DNA from: Paramacrobiotus metropolitanus
Taxonomy: Eukaryota; Tardigrada; Eutardigrada; Parachela; Macrobiotidae
Length of the DNA: 64,000 nt
NCBI RefSeq assembly: GCF_019649055.1
Contig: NW_026570354.1
Coordinates: forward strand, 1 to 64,000
Direction: 5' to 3'
In this document: in pieces, positions 1 to 10,901 of the stretch
How the letters are laid out: each line of letters opens with the position of its first letter
Numbering within the stretch: the stretch's first letter is position 1
Position numbers and translations under genes: made by a program
The notes under the pieces: model-generated
Seen by the model: only the letters and a program-made list of their open reading frames with translations
What the model was told of the DNA's origin: nothing
Database searches by the model: none

Positions 1-1
1 C

Positions 2-226
2 AACGGCGGTGTGCCGGATGTCTCCCCGTCGCTACCCGCCGAGATTCAAGACTTTCTCGGTAAATGTCTGTGCCGCAATCCGCATGACCGCTGGATGACG
101 CAGCATCTGAAAACGCATGCCTTCCTGCAATGTTCTAAAGAAAACGTATCGCAGTGGGCCATTCCGCGAGCAGCCAAGGAAGAAGCAGACATTTTTCTCT
201 ACCGTAACTGCAGCCGACTTCTTTAA
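2..226 (+). CDS. Kinase-like protein, 3' end only (cut by window edge)
   Basis: This is the last 74 codons of a protein kinase-like gene, open from the left edge to a TAA at 224-226. It aligns along its whole length with the C-lobe end of the two better copies at 5931-7622 and 9058-10901. Shared landmarks are NGGVPDVSP, then EIQDFLGKCL, then the subdomain XI stretch RNPHDRWM with its conserved Arg, then HAFLQCS and the family-specific tail ADIFLYRNCSR. The catalytic half lies outside the window, so activity cannot be judged. I infer that it belongs to the same local gene family and shares its two-exon layout. Confidence 0.75.
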   Translation, partial: NGGVPDVSPSLPAEIQDFLGKCLCRNPHDRWMTQHLKTHAFLQCSKENVSQWAIPRAAKEEADIFLYRNCSRLL

Positions 227-1744
227 CCCGCATACTGTATACTGCGCACTGCTGATCTCATCCGTTAGCATTCACAATATTAGCTTTTTTTCTATTACAC
301 TGATTAATGTTTTCCTGTTAATGATTCAGGGATGATATGTGCCCGCAATTCGCCTTCGCGCCTACTGTTAGCGAATTTCTCGAATTCTTAGGAAAATCAG
401 CACATTACCCCAGCTCGAACGGGGATCAGACACGTAAAAACTTGCGAGTGCATGGCCCGATGCTGGTAATTGATCTTAGCAATCTAATTTTTAAAGTGTG
501 CAGTAACCATTAAACCTGTTTAGTGGTCGGCACAATCGATTACCACTTATTGGCAACTGGATTATTGAGTGAACATCGAAAGTAAAATTGAAGCCGTAAA
601 CACCGTAATGCTCGATCAGCTGCAAAACCGTAGCACATGCTGATCTACAGAGAAGTGTCGGGAAATGGAACATAAAACACGAACGCGCTCATGCAAAAGC
701 CAAGCTGACAGCGCTAAAATTGCTAACTTTTCGATTCCACGAATCTTGCTCGCAAACGTGCTGTATAAAGGTCATTCTTACATAATTCGGCTTATTATCC
801 CTAGTGCTGTATCAATTATGAGCGGTTAAGGCTAGTGGAATTGGAAGATTTAAAGCACAGTCAAACGAAGGGGAATGGTGTTGCTGTAGGCGCAATGAAC
901 CGACCACCGGAACTTGCGGTCCCGTAACCGACGGCGGTGACGGCAGAGTTTCTGAAAGATCGATACTTCTACACAGCTAGGTGCTCGTTATGGCTTTATT
1001 TTAATTCGACTTTCGTCGCTTCTCTTCAAGTCCGTCAAAATTACACATTGTGCACTTGAACGTCCATGTCCAGAGAAGGAGATGCCTGAGAACCCTCGTC
1101 AGAAATATCATATAGTTTAATAACATTTTTTGAATTAGCCTTAGATATTACAGATTACCTCCTTTTTTATATAAAACTTACGAATATGAAACATTTAGAT
1201 ATGGATATCAGATACCATTTTGTATTTATTTCGGCATGTTTCACATAACTAGTTTTACACAAAAAAACTAACATCCGAGACATACTTTTTCATGAAAACA
1301 CCAACATAATTATGTAAAAAAATCGAATTGGATAATGCGCTAGAAGCATAAACGGAAAACTGACAAGAGCGATAGAAATTGCAGAAGAGCCAGCATGGAC
1401 AGCAGTAGCGACTACTAAATGCATAACAAGTTAATCATCGCCACGATGGCAAGGACAATCATGGACGTCGACATCCACGCACTTCCCGGTGAATTCGCGT
1501 CTTGCAAGGGATCTGGAGAGCAATACTTCATCTGCCCTGCAAAACATATAAATTGTGAACCATCAGCATGGTTATTTTACTTACAATATGATATTTTCAG
1601 ATGCACAACAATTGCACTCAAGTGAACTACTTTACTTGAACGCAATAGATGCTGCATTCAGATCTACTGCATTCAAGGACGGTCATTTGTTATAGAAAAG
1701 CGCTGCAAGTTAGGACTTTTAATGCACCAGCAGCAAAATTGCTG

Positions 1745-1760
1745 TGCATGTCGACATGCA
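1745..1760. repeat. 16-bp perfect palindrome
   Basis: TGCATGTCGACATGCA reads the same on both strands. Its 14-base core recurs at 2042-2055. No flanking element was recognised, so it could be a protein-binding palindrome or the remains of a small repeat. Confidence 0.6.
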
Positions 1761-2041
1761 GTTTTCAAACAAAAATCTTAAATTAAAAATCTGTGTTTTC
1801 GTTAACGGAGCATTTGGCTAATGAATAAAGCGAATGGAAAAATCGACACTTTGACATAAACATTTTGTATTGTTTTAGAACCAACTGCAATGGTCAGGAC
1901 AGTGCAGCAACAACGCATTAAATTCATTTATTATTTTTTAAAATTTATTATTTGACAAACATTCAGAAAAACGGCAAAAACAAGTTAGGAGACCTCATAT
2001 ACGCACCACCAATTACGCACTGACTGCCGCTTTAGAAACAG

Positions 2042-2115
2042 GCATGTCGACATGCAAATAAGCGATAAGAAAGACATATGCATGTCCACAAGCAAATAAA
2101 CAATAAAAAGGCTTA
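2042..2115 (+). repeat. Two-copy tandem repeat, 38-bp period, starting with the GCATGTCGACATGC palindrome
   Basis: The first unit starts with the perfect palindrome GCATGTCGACATGC and continues AAATAAGCGATAAG. The second, starting at 2080, reads GCATGTCCACAAGC and continues AAATAAACAATAAA. The second copy has lost the exact palindrome through substitutions. Function unknown. Confidence 0.55.
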
Positions 2116-2998
2116 TATCAACTCAAATTTTAGTACGTTAAACTTGTCCCTGCTGCATTTTGAAATACCTAAAAAAAACGTCCTTAGCAAAAATCTAGTT
2201 TCTGCTCGCTTCCTATGTTTAAGGTATTAAAAAGGACTAATATTCCCTTGAATCGAAATTCGTTGTATAGTTTGGTAGCTGGAAAATAGCGCTTTACTTC
2301 ACAATTGCATTACCTGTTGCTTTGCTGCATGTCCTCATGATCATGATCATGCACATTTGTCCATCTAAGCAGAGCCTCCCAAGGATCTGGAAATAAAACG
2401 CACACAATAATTTGACACGTGCTATCTTTATGACTTTTAAATTGGAAATTTTTCGATTATCTCTTACCCTAGAACTGGTCCAAAATTGCTGTGGGTCCTC
2501 GCAGCATTGCAGACTGTGTCGAATGTTGCACTTTATCCATTAGCATGCCGTGCGTGACATTGCCACATAAACCACTGTCATGCATAAATATCAACACTAG
2601 CAGTGTTTTTTAAATGTTTTGAAATAAAATTTGGCTGTCGACAGCCATAAAAAAAACGTCAAGGATTCAAACAAAATACAAGAAACCAATTCAAAAGCAC
2701 AGATAAAAAAGTCGAGAATTGCCATTACCAAAACTGGCTGTCAAAATCAGCTTGGGCGCAACGGCTCTGAACGTGAACTTGCGGTGAACACTGAAACTGC
2801 CATGCAGCCAATTAGAAGCACCATGAAAGTAGTCTACAGTGAGCGTAGTCGGCAGCAAAATGCAGCCACCACGTGGGCAGTGTCAGGTATTTTGTCGTTA
2901 ACGTTTTGCCTCCAACCAGGTAAACTGGAGCAGTTTGTTTTTTGTTTCGAAGGACTTTTGCTTCTTTTTTGCGATTTTTGCTTTTGAGGATAATTCTT

Positions 2999-3368
2999 GT
3001 CGGTCGACCGATCATGTCCTTGCACAGGAACTATGTCTTTGATAACTGATTACTTAACAAGGTTCTGCAGAAAAGCTTTGATGCTCTATAGCGGCGACAC
3101 ATGGATCAAAATCGCTTTTTAGGTTATGTGGCGAGGCGAGGCGATCAATGTCGGTCGACCGACAAAGCTTTCTCTTTAGCTGCAATATCCTAAATTGTTA
3201 TTTGCAATGAACCAGAACCGCGACGGTGTCGGGACTGTTGGCAATTAACATGGGCGGTCGTAGTGCTGATCTTGGAATCTGGCTGGTTTATTTTTTTTAT
3301 TTTTCTGGAATTGTTTCTTGCTAAGCGAGATACTGTTTACTTGCATGACGGTCGACCGACAAAGCTTT
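2999..3368. repeat. Three copies of a GGTCGACC-centred palindrome
   Basis: The motif appears at 2999-3013, 3149-3163 and 3348-3360. The middle copy contains the full 14-base palindrome GTCGGTCGACCGAC. The second and third copies also share the downstream sequence AAAGCTTT. Three copies within 370 bp of AT-rich DNA is more than expected for such a word. They may be binding sites or leftovers of a small repeat, and I cannot tell which. Confidence 0.5.
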
Positions 3369-4528
3369 TGTTCTTTTGTTCTTCTTGTATTGCGTTTGCT
3401 TCTGTTTAACGTTTTGGCTAAACAGTTGCGAAGACGCGGGTACGAGTTTGGAATAAATTTTGTAACTTCGATACGTTTTCGTATTGATATAAATTATTAC
3501 ATAAGATCTGCTGCCAAAATCATGCCGTCGGCACATTTTATGATAAACGGCTTAACATTTGAGGTATGTTGATACAGTTTAGAACAAACTTTTTGACGAG
3601 GGGAAACTGGCATTGAACCCAGAATTAAACCACGGCCAAGAGTCGAGCGGCTTTCTGTTTATGTAGACAGTAGAAGTGAAAATCAGTTTCGCCAAACTCA
3701 GAATACCAAAATTGATTTCAACCTGAAGGTAAGGATGCTACTTCCTGCTGGCTGGGATACATTCAGGATGTCTTTGACAAGAGCTACCAATAACTTTGGC
3801 TAACCATCCATTTAGGCTGACTGGTCATCGTGCTTGGAGCCTACCGCAGCACTCTCAATAATTTTACAGATTATTGACATTAATTCTGCATCTGTTTTCC
3901 GAGCGCGCAATTTGCAGACCGATGTTATGGCCGATTCAACATATGGTTACGAGAAGCAAAATTTTATCAAAATCATGAAACATATGGTTACAAGAAATGA
4001 GCAATTTTTATTTGTAACGTAACTCTCCAGTTTTTGTGAGCTTTGCAGAAACCGGAGAGATCAGCTAATTTATCAATAAACTGTTCATTTCTCGCCTCAA
4101 ATGGGAGAAGATGCTGCCAAGATGTGCGCCGAAGTGTCAATGCCCAGTGCCGACACTGCTGTTGTCGGGATCGTAAAAGGTCATGTTGTTGTTTTTGCAA
4201 CGCTGTGAATTACTGTATGAGTAGATTTTGGTTTGACTAATTAGTTATGGAAGTGCATATACCGTCAGAAGGAAGCATACACGAGCGTATATACCCGCAC
4301 CGCGACAGTGTAAAAAATTGTCACTTGTGAATCCCAACTTGCTCAATTTTCACCCGCATGCTCTTTGGCACCGGCACCCGTCACCGCATCAGAACCGTTC
4401 GATTAACATTTAATTATGAGTTGACCCTTCCCTTATCTAGCTGCTTTGACCGTAGACCACAACAAACACGGAGACGAGTGGCAGCCAAAACTATTTTTAT
4501 CTAACGCTAAAATACTTGAATTAGTGCA

Positions 4529-4951
4529 GCCGGCGACAAGATCGGTAGAGGAACAGATCAGCTTCCTGTGTGTCGCATGCATTTGCAGATGCGCAGACAC
4601 TTTCCGACAAAGTCCCGTATCTCGACGGGGAGCAACGGAGAAACAGCCGGCACACCGCCGTTGCCGGCAAACATCAACACCGTCACATTCTCCGTCAGCA
4701 GAGAAGGAAGGTGCCACGCTCGTACACTTCTTCGCCGCGTCGGTCGAGAGCCTTGACGCGTCCGATGCCGGTGATTTTAATTTATGGGTTGCTTGGTGCG
4801 TCGGCCGAGGTCATTATGTTGGCGTCCCGCAAATTGCAGTGTGCGCAGCCGTGGTCATGCAGGTATTCCAGACCGGGAACTATGTTGGCGGATTATGTCT
4901 TGCACTTGTACCGTGGCTACTCCGGCTAGAGTGTTGGCTCGAGTACATCTT
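4529..4951 (-). pseudogene. Decayed copy of the local kinase-like family (second exon)
   Basis: Read on the minus strand, this matches exon 2 of the family in pieces. There is a possible acceptor near 4951, then VQVQDI, then GLEYLHDHGCAHCNLRDANI, where HRD has become HCN. After that come IKITGIGR, with GIG where DFG is expected, and ERGTFLL. Next a deletion removes the APE and DxWSLG region. The sequence resumes at LLTENVTVLMFAGNGGVP, followed by SPLLPVEIRDFVGKCL and, in another frame, the tail EADLFLYRSCRR. There are in-frame stops and frame changes. No exon 1 was found upstream. It is a dead paralogue lying between live or near-live copies. Confidence 0.75.
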
Positions 4952-5930
4952 CTACAACTAAAATAATGTGTTGTTAAAGGAATTATTCCGGCCGACGGAT
5001 AGCCGATACAATTATTCATCTGATTATTGAGCAACACTTTTTTAGTTATTAATTTTAACTGAATTTGCGAGATTACTGAAATCTTTGATATACAGTACTA
5101 AAAATCTCTCCCATAGTGCGAGTAGTGCATCTCCTTTCATACGAGTACTTAGTTTACTTACTGTATGTACAGATAGATGCAGCCTTGCCGCGCGAAATTC
5201 GGACAGTTATCCAAATTTCTTAACTGTCACCATTGAAGTCTATAAATTTTATGGCTTCGTAGTTTTTACTTGATGGATTCTTATTCCACAGCGACGTACT
5301 GAATTACTGTATATTTCTAGGCATGAAGCTGAAGGACAGGAAACGGGAGCAATAGTTTTACTTCATTTACAGACCATCGAATTATTTTAATTTTATTGTA
5401 AGAATAACCTAGGCACCACCTTCGAAGGCTCGGCGATGACCTTGCGTAAGCCTAACACAATATCCGCCTCTGTTAAGTACTAGTAACGCTATGGGTAAGT
5501 GCATGCGTGCCTCCTAACTACTACGAGTAGTACATCTTCATACTGCAAATTACTCCACGAGAAGACTTGTCAGCCCCATTTCGTCCATTAACATCTACCA
5601 GTTCCAGATAGACTGACAAGAGGGCAGACTGCTGCGCGTGAAACGCAGAGTTGTATGATTGAATATGATGCACACGTGGCGTGGGCATGACTAAATGGCG
5701 TGGTGCGCGTAAATGGCGTATTCAGAATCGATATCGATGTTTGCTCAGTTGCTCTCATTTTTTGGTTCTACAATTATGGTACCGCACTGAATTTTGAAGT
5801 CCTTCAGACCTGCAACATATTCATATACACGATTATAAAACTGTAGTTAGCTAATGTTCTCTGACAAGGTTTAGCCTTGAATTTTTATTGAGTGCCTTCT
5901 ATCGACAGCCAGCTGTACGAACCTCATGTC
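4952..5930. other. Gene-free stretch upstream of the plus-strand kinase-like gene
   Basis: There is no supported gene. The first part could have held the missing exon 1 of the minus-strand pseudogene, but nothing resembling it was found. The last few hundred bases before 5931 should include the promoter of the next gene, though no clear TATA or other core element can be assigned. Confidence 0.4.
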
Positions 5931-7622
5931 ATGGCTTCCGGGGGATCTACGAAAGAAACCGAGCTTCTCTTTCGACTTTTTAACGGTGTTTACGGATCAA
6001 TTGACAAAGGCGTTTTAACCAGCACTAGTGAATACATCGCTGTTAAGCATATTCGCCTAGATTTCCACCAACCTCAGCGTGAACTGCAAATTCAACGCTT
6101 AAAAGCCAATTTCGATTTTACCGCCAACTTGCAGCATCGGAATCTGGTACGGCAGATCCATCATCAGGAATGTGAACACGACACGGATTTGGTTGTCAAT
6201 ACTGCGCCTGAGAGATATGAGGTCATAACGGAGTTCAGTAAAGGTAACACTAATATGCATCTGCCGATTAATATGTCACAGCCGATTCTCAAAACTCTTT
6301 TCGGAAATATCTGCTGCCTACTGGCTTACTGCGTAGCTGAGTGCCCCCAAGTTCCCACACGACCGAATAACGCAGCGGAATTTTGCAGTGGTTTCAAATC
6401 TTGCTGTAAAAAAGTTTGAGATGAACTTCAGATTTGTAATTACACAGAAATTTTATTACAGATAAAAATCACAGATTGTTTTACGAAACACGATCAGATC
6501 GTGTCTTTCTAAATGCTTAGACAGATATTGTATAGCGTAGAGTAGAGCGGTAGAGGGTATGGCCGTATGGCACAGCTTCTACTCTTACACTATTTCCGTA
6601 AGTAATTTTTGCCATATTTGTGATGTGCATGTCGGCTTGCCCTTTTTGCGGCCCCAAAATGTTGCCTTGTTGTCAGTTACGTAGCACTGTGTTTGATTGT
6701 TTTCGTGAAATTGTGAACTACATGTATTGACGATCTTGAATTGTACCAACCACAGGACAATAAAGGCTGAGACACTCAATAACATGTTATTTTATTTTTA
6801 TGCCATCCGCAAAACCGTATAGTTTTTACAATAGTACAACACTGTCAAGATTCGAATTCTAACACAACGCATTCTAAAAGAATGCGATGACAAAACTCAG
6901 AAGCCTTGGGTCCGTGATAAATTGACTTTTGCAGGAGAAAATCTGCATGATTTTGCGAGTACGAACGATATAACCGCTGTGCAGCTGCAAGACATAGTCG
7001 GCCAAATAGTTTGCGGAGTGGAGTATCTGCATCAGCAGTTGTACGCTCACCGCGACTTGCGCGGCGCCAACATCCTCATCGCGATCGGCGCACTGGGCGC
7101 CCTTCAGGTCAAACTCACCGGAATGGGACGCATCAGCGACGCGCTGGATCGCGGCGACGGCAAGAGGCAGGAGCGGGGAGCGTGGATGTTTTGCCGCCGG
7201 AGTGGATCCGCTGCGAATACGCCGTCGATCAGTCCCTGGGCCGGTCCTGCGAAGTGGCCCTGCGCGGCGATATGTGGAGTCTGGGTTGTGTCGTGCTGGA
7301 GGTGGTAAACGGCGGTTGGCCGGAGTTCTATCACGAAGACGGCGACGGAGAGCGGCGTCTCCTGACGGACGACGTGAAGGTGCTGCTGTTTGTCGGTAAC
7401 GGAGGTGTGCCGACTGTTTCCCCGTTGCTGCCCGTGGAGATACAGGACTTTGTCGGCAAGTGCCTGAGTCGCAGTCCATGTGACCGCTGGATGACCACGG
7501 ATTTGAAAGCCCATGCGTTTCTGCAGTGCTCCCAAGACAACGTATCGCAGTGGGCTTTACCGCGACCGGCCAGACAAAACGCCGACATCTTCCTCTACCG
7601 TGATTGCAGCCGACGACGGTAA
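5931..7622 (+). pseudogene. Pseudokinase-family gene, two exons, one-base frame break
   Basis: Exon 1 (5931-6243) starts at MASGGSTK, which aligns with the start MASAESTK of the paralogue at 10901. It carries the loop FNGVYGSIDKGVL and the ATP-binding Lys in IAVKHIRLD. The donor is AAAG|GTAACA, the intron is 6244-6934 (691 bp), and the acceptor is TTTTGCAG. Exon 2 (6935-7622) has LHDFASTND, GVEYLHQQLYAHRDLRGANI, and LTGMGR where DFG is expected. After a frame change come LPPEWIRCEY, RGDMWSLGCVVLE and SPCDRWM, then the tail ADIFLYRDCSR. The coding total is 1,001 nt, one short of a whole frame. The break falls at a run of four T at 7189-7192, where the paralogue implies one more T. That could be a real mutation or a sequencing error. 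HRD is kept, but the catalytic-loop Lys is Arg and the DFG Asp is missing, so catalysis is doubtful even if the frame is open. Confidence 0.8.
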
Positions 7623-7994
7623 GTTAAACTCTAAGCTATGCACTGGCGATCTCGCTAACTGTTGACTTCTGCGTTAAATGTAGCGTTTTCCAGTTTTGCA
7701 CCTAAAATTTTGTTTTCTATAATATATTAATAGTTTAGTATTATTGCTTGTTTGTTCTAACAAAACTGCTGTATGTAGGGCACGATTCGCCTCGGCCCTC
7801 CGCGTTGTTTCTCGTCTACCGGCTACCGCCAAGAATAATTTATCGTATAACGTATAAAAATGGTATGTACATAAATTACATTTACTGTATATGCCTAATC
7901 TACTGCACGAAACCTATCCACCCAAGAAATGGCTGACAAATAGCATTTAGAAAACAAGTGTTATCGATGTCCTAGGCAGAGTGGACGAAAACTA
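7623..7994. other. Gene-free spacer
   Basis: Short AT-rich spacer between the kinase-like gene and the nuclear-receptor-like relic. No feature was recognised apart from the presumed 3' untranslated part of the kinase-like gene. Confidence 0.4.
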
Positions 7995-8738
7995 CTAACC
8001 GTTTGCATGCGAAAAAAAAATTGAAACAAAAACACTATCGATTTCATGGTCATCAAATGTAAGATGGCAAGAACAACCCGTGACAAATCGCGGGTTTTTG
8101 CAAAGGCTTCTATAATTCTCAGTAGAAATGGCGAAGCGAAGCATTTTTATCAAACGATCTACGGATTTAATGGCAACGCGACCATGCATCGGTCCGGAAC
8201 GCACCTGAGCCTCAAAGGTTAAAACTATATACGGCGACATGTGCTGAGCGATCTCGCTAGAATAAAAGATGCAAAATTCCTCGAGCAAAATTAAGAACAT
8301 AGTTTCCGCAGTGTCAAATAAGTTGACAGAGCATTTGATCTTTGGATAACTCATGAATCTCGGCACGCAAAAACACCTAAAGATGGTTTCACGGCGGACG
8401 TAGTGAGCGTCGTCTTCCATTTCGGAGTCTCGGAGGAGCCGGAATCGGTTCGCAATTCATTTCAGGTGCCACGTAGAGCATTAGCAGGCCAAACCAAGCG
8501 CAACGCCACACCCTTCCGAAGTTGCGACAGTCGTTCATCAGGGTTTTTTACCGTTTTGCGCCTGTACCAAGGGGCAAGTCTGGCCTTCCCATCGACAATA
8601 ATGGCACCGTTTTTCGTCACTATTGTCACAGTGGAAAGGGTACTCGCACATATGCTCACGGCTTACAGCATCGTACCGCTTAATCCTGCAATTTAATTTA
8701 GGTTTTAGTTTTCCTATCCCTGTAACCGTGTTCCCCAT
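7995..8738 (-). pseudogene. Nuclear-receptor-like relic
   Basis: On the minus strand the upstream part reads CEYPFHCDNSDEKRCHYCRW. This resembles the second zinc finger of a nuclear receptor DNA-binding domain: Cys-x5-Cys, then Cys-x2-Cys-Arg, although the middle spacing is two residues shorter than usual. In another frame it is followed by KTVKNPDERLSQLRK, like the hinge. Further down, a 141-codon open frame (7995-8420) contains IKSVDRLIKMLRFA and NYRSLCKNPRF, which vaguely resemble the helix 3 region of a ligand-binding domain. Frames change between the pieces and no first zinc finger was found, so this is at best a broken copy. The family call is tentative; the 141-codon frame alone would not support it. 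Confidence 0.35.
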
Positions 8739-9057
8739 CCTATCGGTTCAATATCCGCGAAGGCTCATTAATTTTCGTTCCAAAAAACTGGAGTAATGTT
8801 CTTATTACTACAGCACAAGAGCAAACAACTCATAAAATGGGACTTGTGCAGCGTTGTGACATCACTGTCTGGCCGCTATCAATATCGACTAAGTATGAGT
8901 TGATCGATGTTATTTTCGAATTTTTGGCCGTAAACCACTAGAAAGGTGAAGGCGAACTGCACCAACAGCAGCTCGTAATATATAATACTGAATTATTGCA
9001 GAAGAAGCAGCAATTCCATGTGCCAGCGGCTGAGATGGCCAGCAAAAGGCTTTTCGC
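8739..9057. other. Gene-free spacer
   Basis: About 320 bp with no supported feature. It should contain the 3' untranslated region of the minus-strand kinase-like gene that ends at 9058. Confidence 0.4.
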
Positions 9058-10901
9058 TCACAGTACTCGGCTGCAGTCCGCTTCTTGTCTGTTAGGTGGC
9101 GGCAGGGTCCATTGCGCCACAACATCCCTGGAGCACTGCAGAAACTGATGCCCTTTCAAGTCCTTAGTCATCCAGCGGTCACGCGGGTTGCGGCTAAGAC
9201 ACTTGCCGACAAAATCCTGTATCTCCACAGGTAACAACGGGGAAACATCCGGCACACCACCGTTTCCGACAAAGATCAGCACCGGCACATCCTTCGTCAG
9301 GAGACGCCGATCTCCTTCGCCATCGTCTTCGTAGAACGCCGGCCAACCGCCGTTAATCACCTCCAGCACGACACAACCCAGACTCCACACATCGCCGCGC
9401 ATGGCCAGTTTCCGGGATTTCTCCGGGGATGCGGGAGCGGTGCACTCAAGTCGGATCCGTTCGGGCGGCACAAACAGCATATATCCCCGCTCCGACGCCG
9501 CTTCGCCGCCGCGATCCAGCGCGTCGGTTATATGGCCCATGCCGGTGATTTTCACACGGGGAGAGCCCAGTCCGTCCACCGAGATCATTATGTTGGCGCC
9601 CCGGACGTCGCCGTGAGCATAGTTCTGTCCATGCAGATAGTCTAAACCGGCGACTATCTGGCCAACTATGTCTTGCAGCTGCAGAGCGGATACAGTGTTC
9701 GTACTGACGAAATCGTGAAGAATGCCCCCTGCAACAACAAAATTTGATTTTTCCTGGATCTAGTCAAGCACACCCACCGCACATATGCTACTAAAAACAA
9801 GGCGCAAAATTGATCGAGGAACACAGTAATTATGCCGTTGGCAACCTGTTGCAACTTGCGACACCGATTAGTGAATACGTTTTGAGCTTTTAGTGAACCG
9901 CCTTCAGTCTTCATACCCTACGGTAGTTTGAATTACGTGCCACAACAACCAGTCACATTCTGCAATGCCACTTTTGCTCCGTAATTGTGCGATTGATTTC
10001 CGTACATTTATCAGTTATTGAGATATGACGAATACCAACAGTCACCAGAGACAGGATTTCGAAGTCAGCGGAAGTGGCAAAAAAACGTTTTCACAGCCAT
10101 TCGTGGAATTAATTTGATCATAAGCCAGCTCAAAAACAGGGCATATGGTCGAGTTAATACAGTACTCCCGTAAAAGTGAAGTTGTGCAAAGTAGTGCAGC
10201 ATAAAAAGATTTGCGAAACATGCAAGGGAAAACCAGCTAGTATGTCCGGAAGTCCTAACTGCGCAGGGTGGCAGTTGACCTGACCAGTGCATCTCCCATA
10301 GTAGACGCTGATTTCTAAGTACTTGTAATGCTGCGCCATGCGTTGGTGAGCAACACGATAATACATAAGTACATACCGATAATCCTCGTACTATTAAGAA
10401 GCTGAGTTGGAAATAATGCATTCGTATCCGTTATGAATTTTTAAACATTAATCGATTCGGTGGGACTCAAAAGCGAATGCCCAATAGTGAATAATCGTGA
10501 ATTGGCAGACAAGAGTTTTGGCAATTGTCAAAGTACTTCGATTTATTAGTCATATTATTATATTTATAATTATATGGTAATTTTGTACTACCTTGGAAGA
10601 ACTCAGTGATGACTTCATATATTCCAGGCTCATCATCCGCATTTCTGCCCTGCTGGGATTCCTGATGATGAATCTGGCGTAGCAGACTGCGATGATGCAA
10701 ATTGGCAGTGAAATCGAAATTCGCTTTTAAACGTCGAATTTGGGAATCACGCTGTTGTTGCGGGACATCGAGTTGGATATGCTTGACAGCGACACACTCA
10801 TTACTTTTAGTTAACACGCCTTTGTAGATTAATCCATGAACACCGTTGAAAACTACTTCACGAAGTTCCACTGGGATCTTCGTAGATTCTGCAGAAGCCA
10901 T
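9058..10901 (-). CDS. Pseudokinase-family protein, intact two-exon gene, 326 aa
   Basis: Exon 1 is 10901-10592 and exon 2 is 9728-9058, with an 863-bp intron (donor CAAG|GTAGTA, acceptor TTGTTGCAG). The total of 981 nt gives 326 residues plus stop, and the split Gly codon matches the paralogue. The start at 10901 is chosen because MASAESTK aligns with MASGGSTK of the other copy; an upstream Met at 10937 is possible. Visible kinase features are a glycine loop near residue 20, VAVK with Lys40, HGDVRGAN at 142-149 (Arg of HRD is Gly, catalytic-loop Lys is Arg), GMG at 166-168 instead of DFG, PPE at 191-193, then RGDVWSLGCVVLE and the NPRDRWM segment. The fold resembles STE/MAP3K kinases, but loss of the metal-binding Asp suggests a pseudokinase. 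It is convergent with the copy at 5931. Natural substrate or partner unknown. Confidence 0.82.

Larger units (their letters stand above)
227..4528. other. Gene-free stretch, AT-rich
   Basis: I see no convincing coding region here. The short open frames lack domain similarity, usable splice borders or consistent codon use. The stretch holds small palindromes and short duplications, listed separately at 1745, 2042 and 2999. It also has a 12-base direct repeat (ACATATGGTTAC) at 3939 and 3980, whose flanks are also similar, suggesting a local duplication of about 41 bp. Confidence 0.5.

Noticed and set aside
4043-4240. Cysteine-rich plus-strand frame, possibly a small toxin-like or metal-binding protein
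   Set aside because: No signal peptide and no family pattern; the cysteines come from a run of TG-rich triplets.
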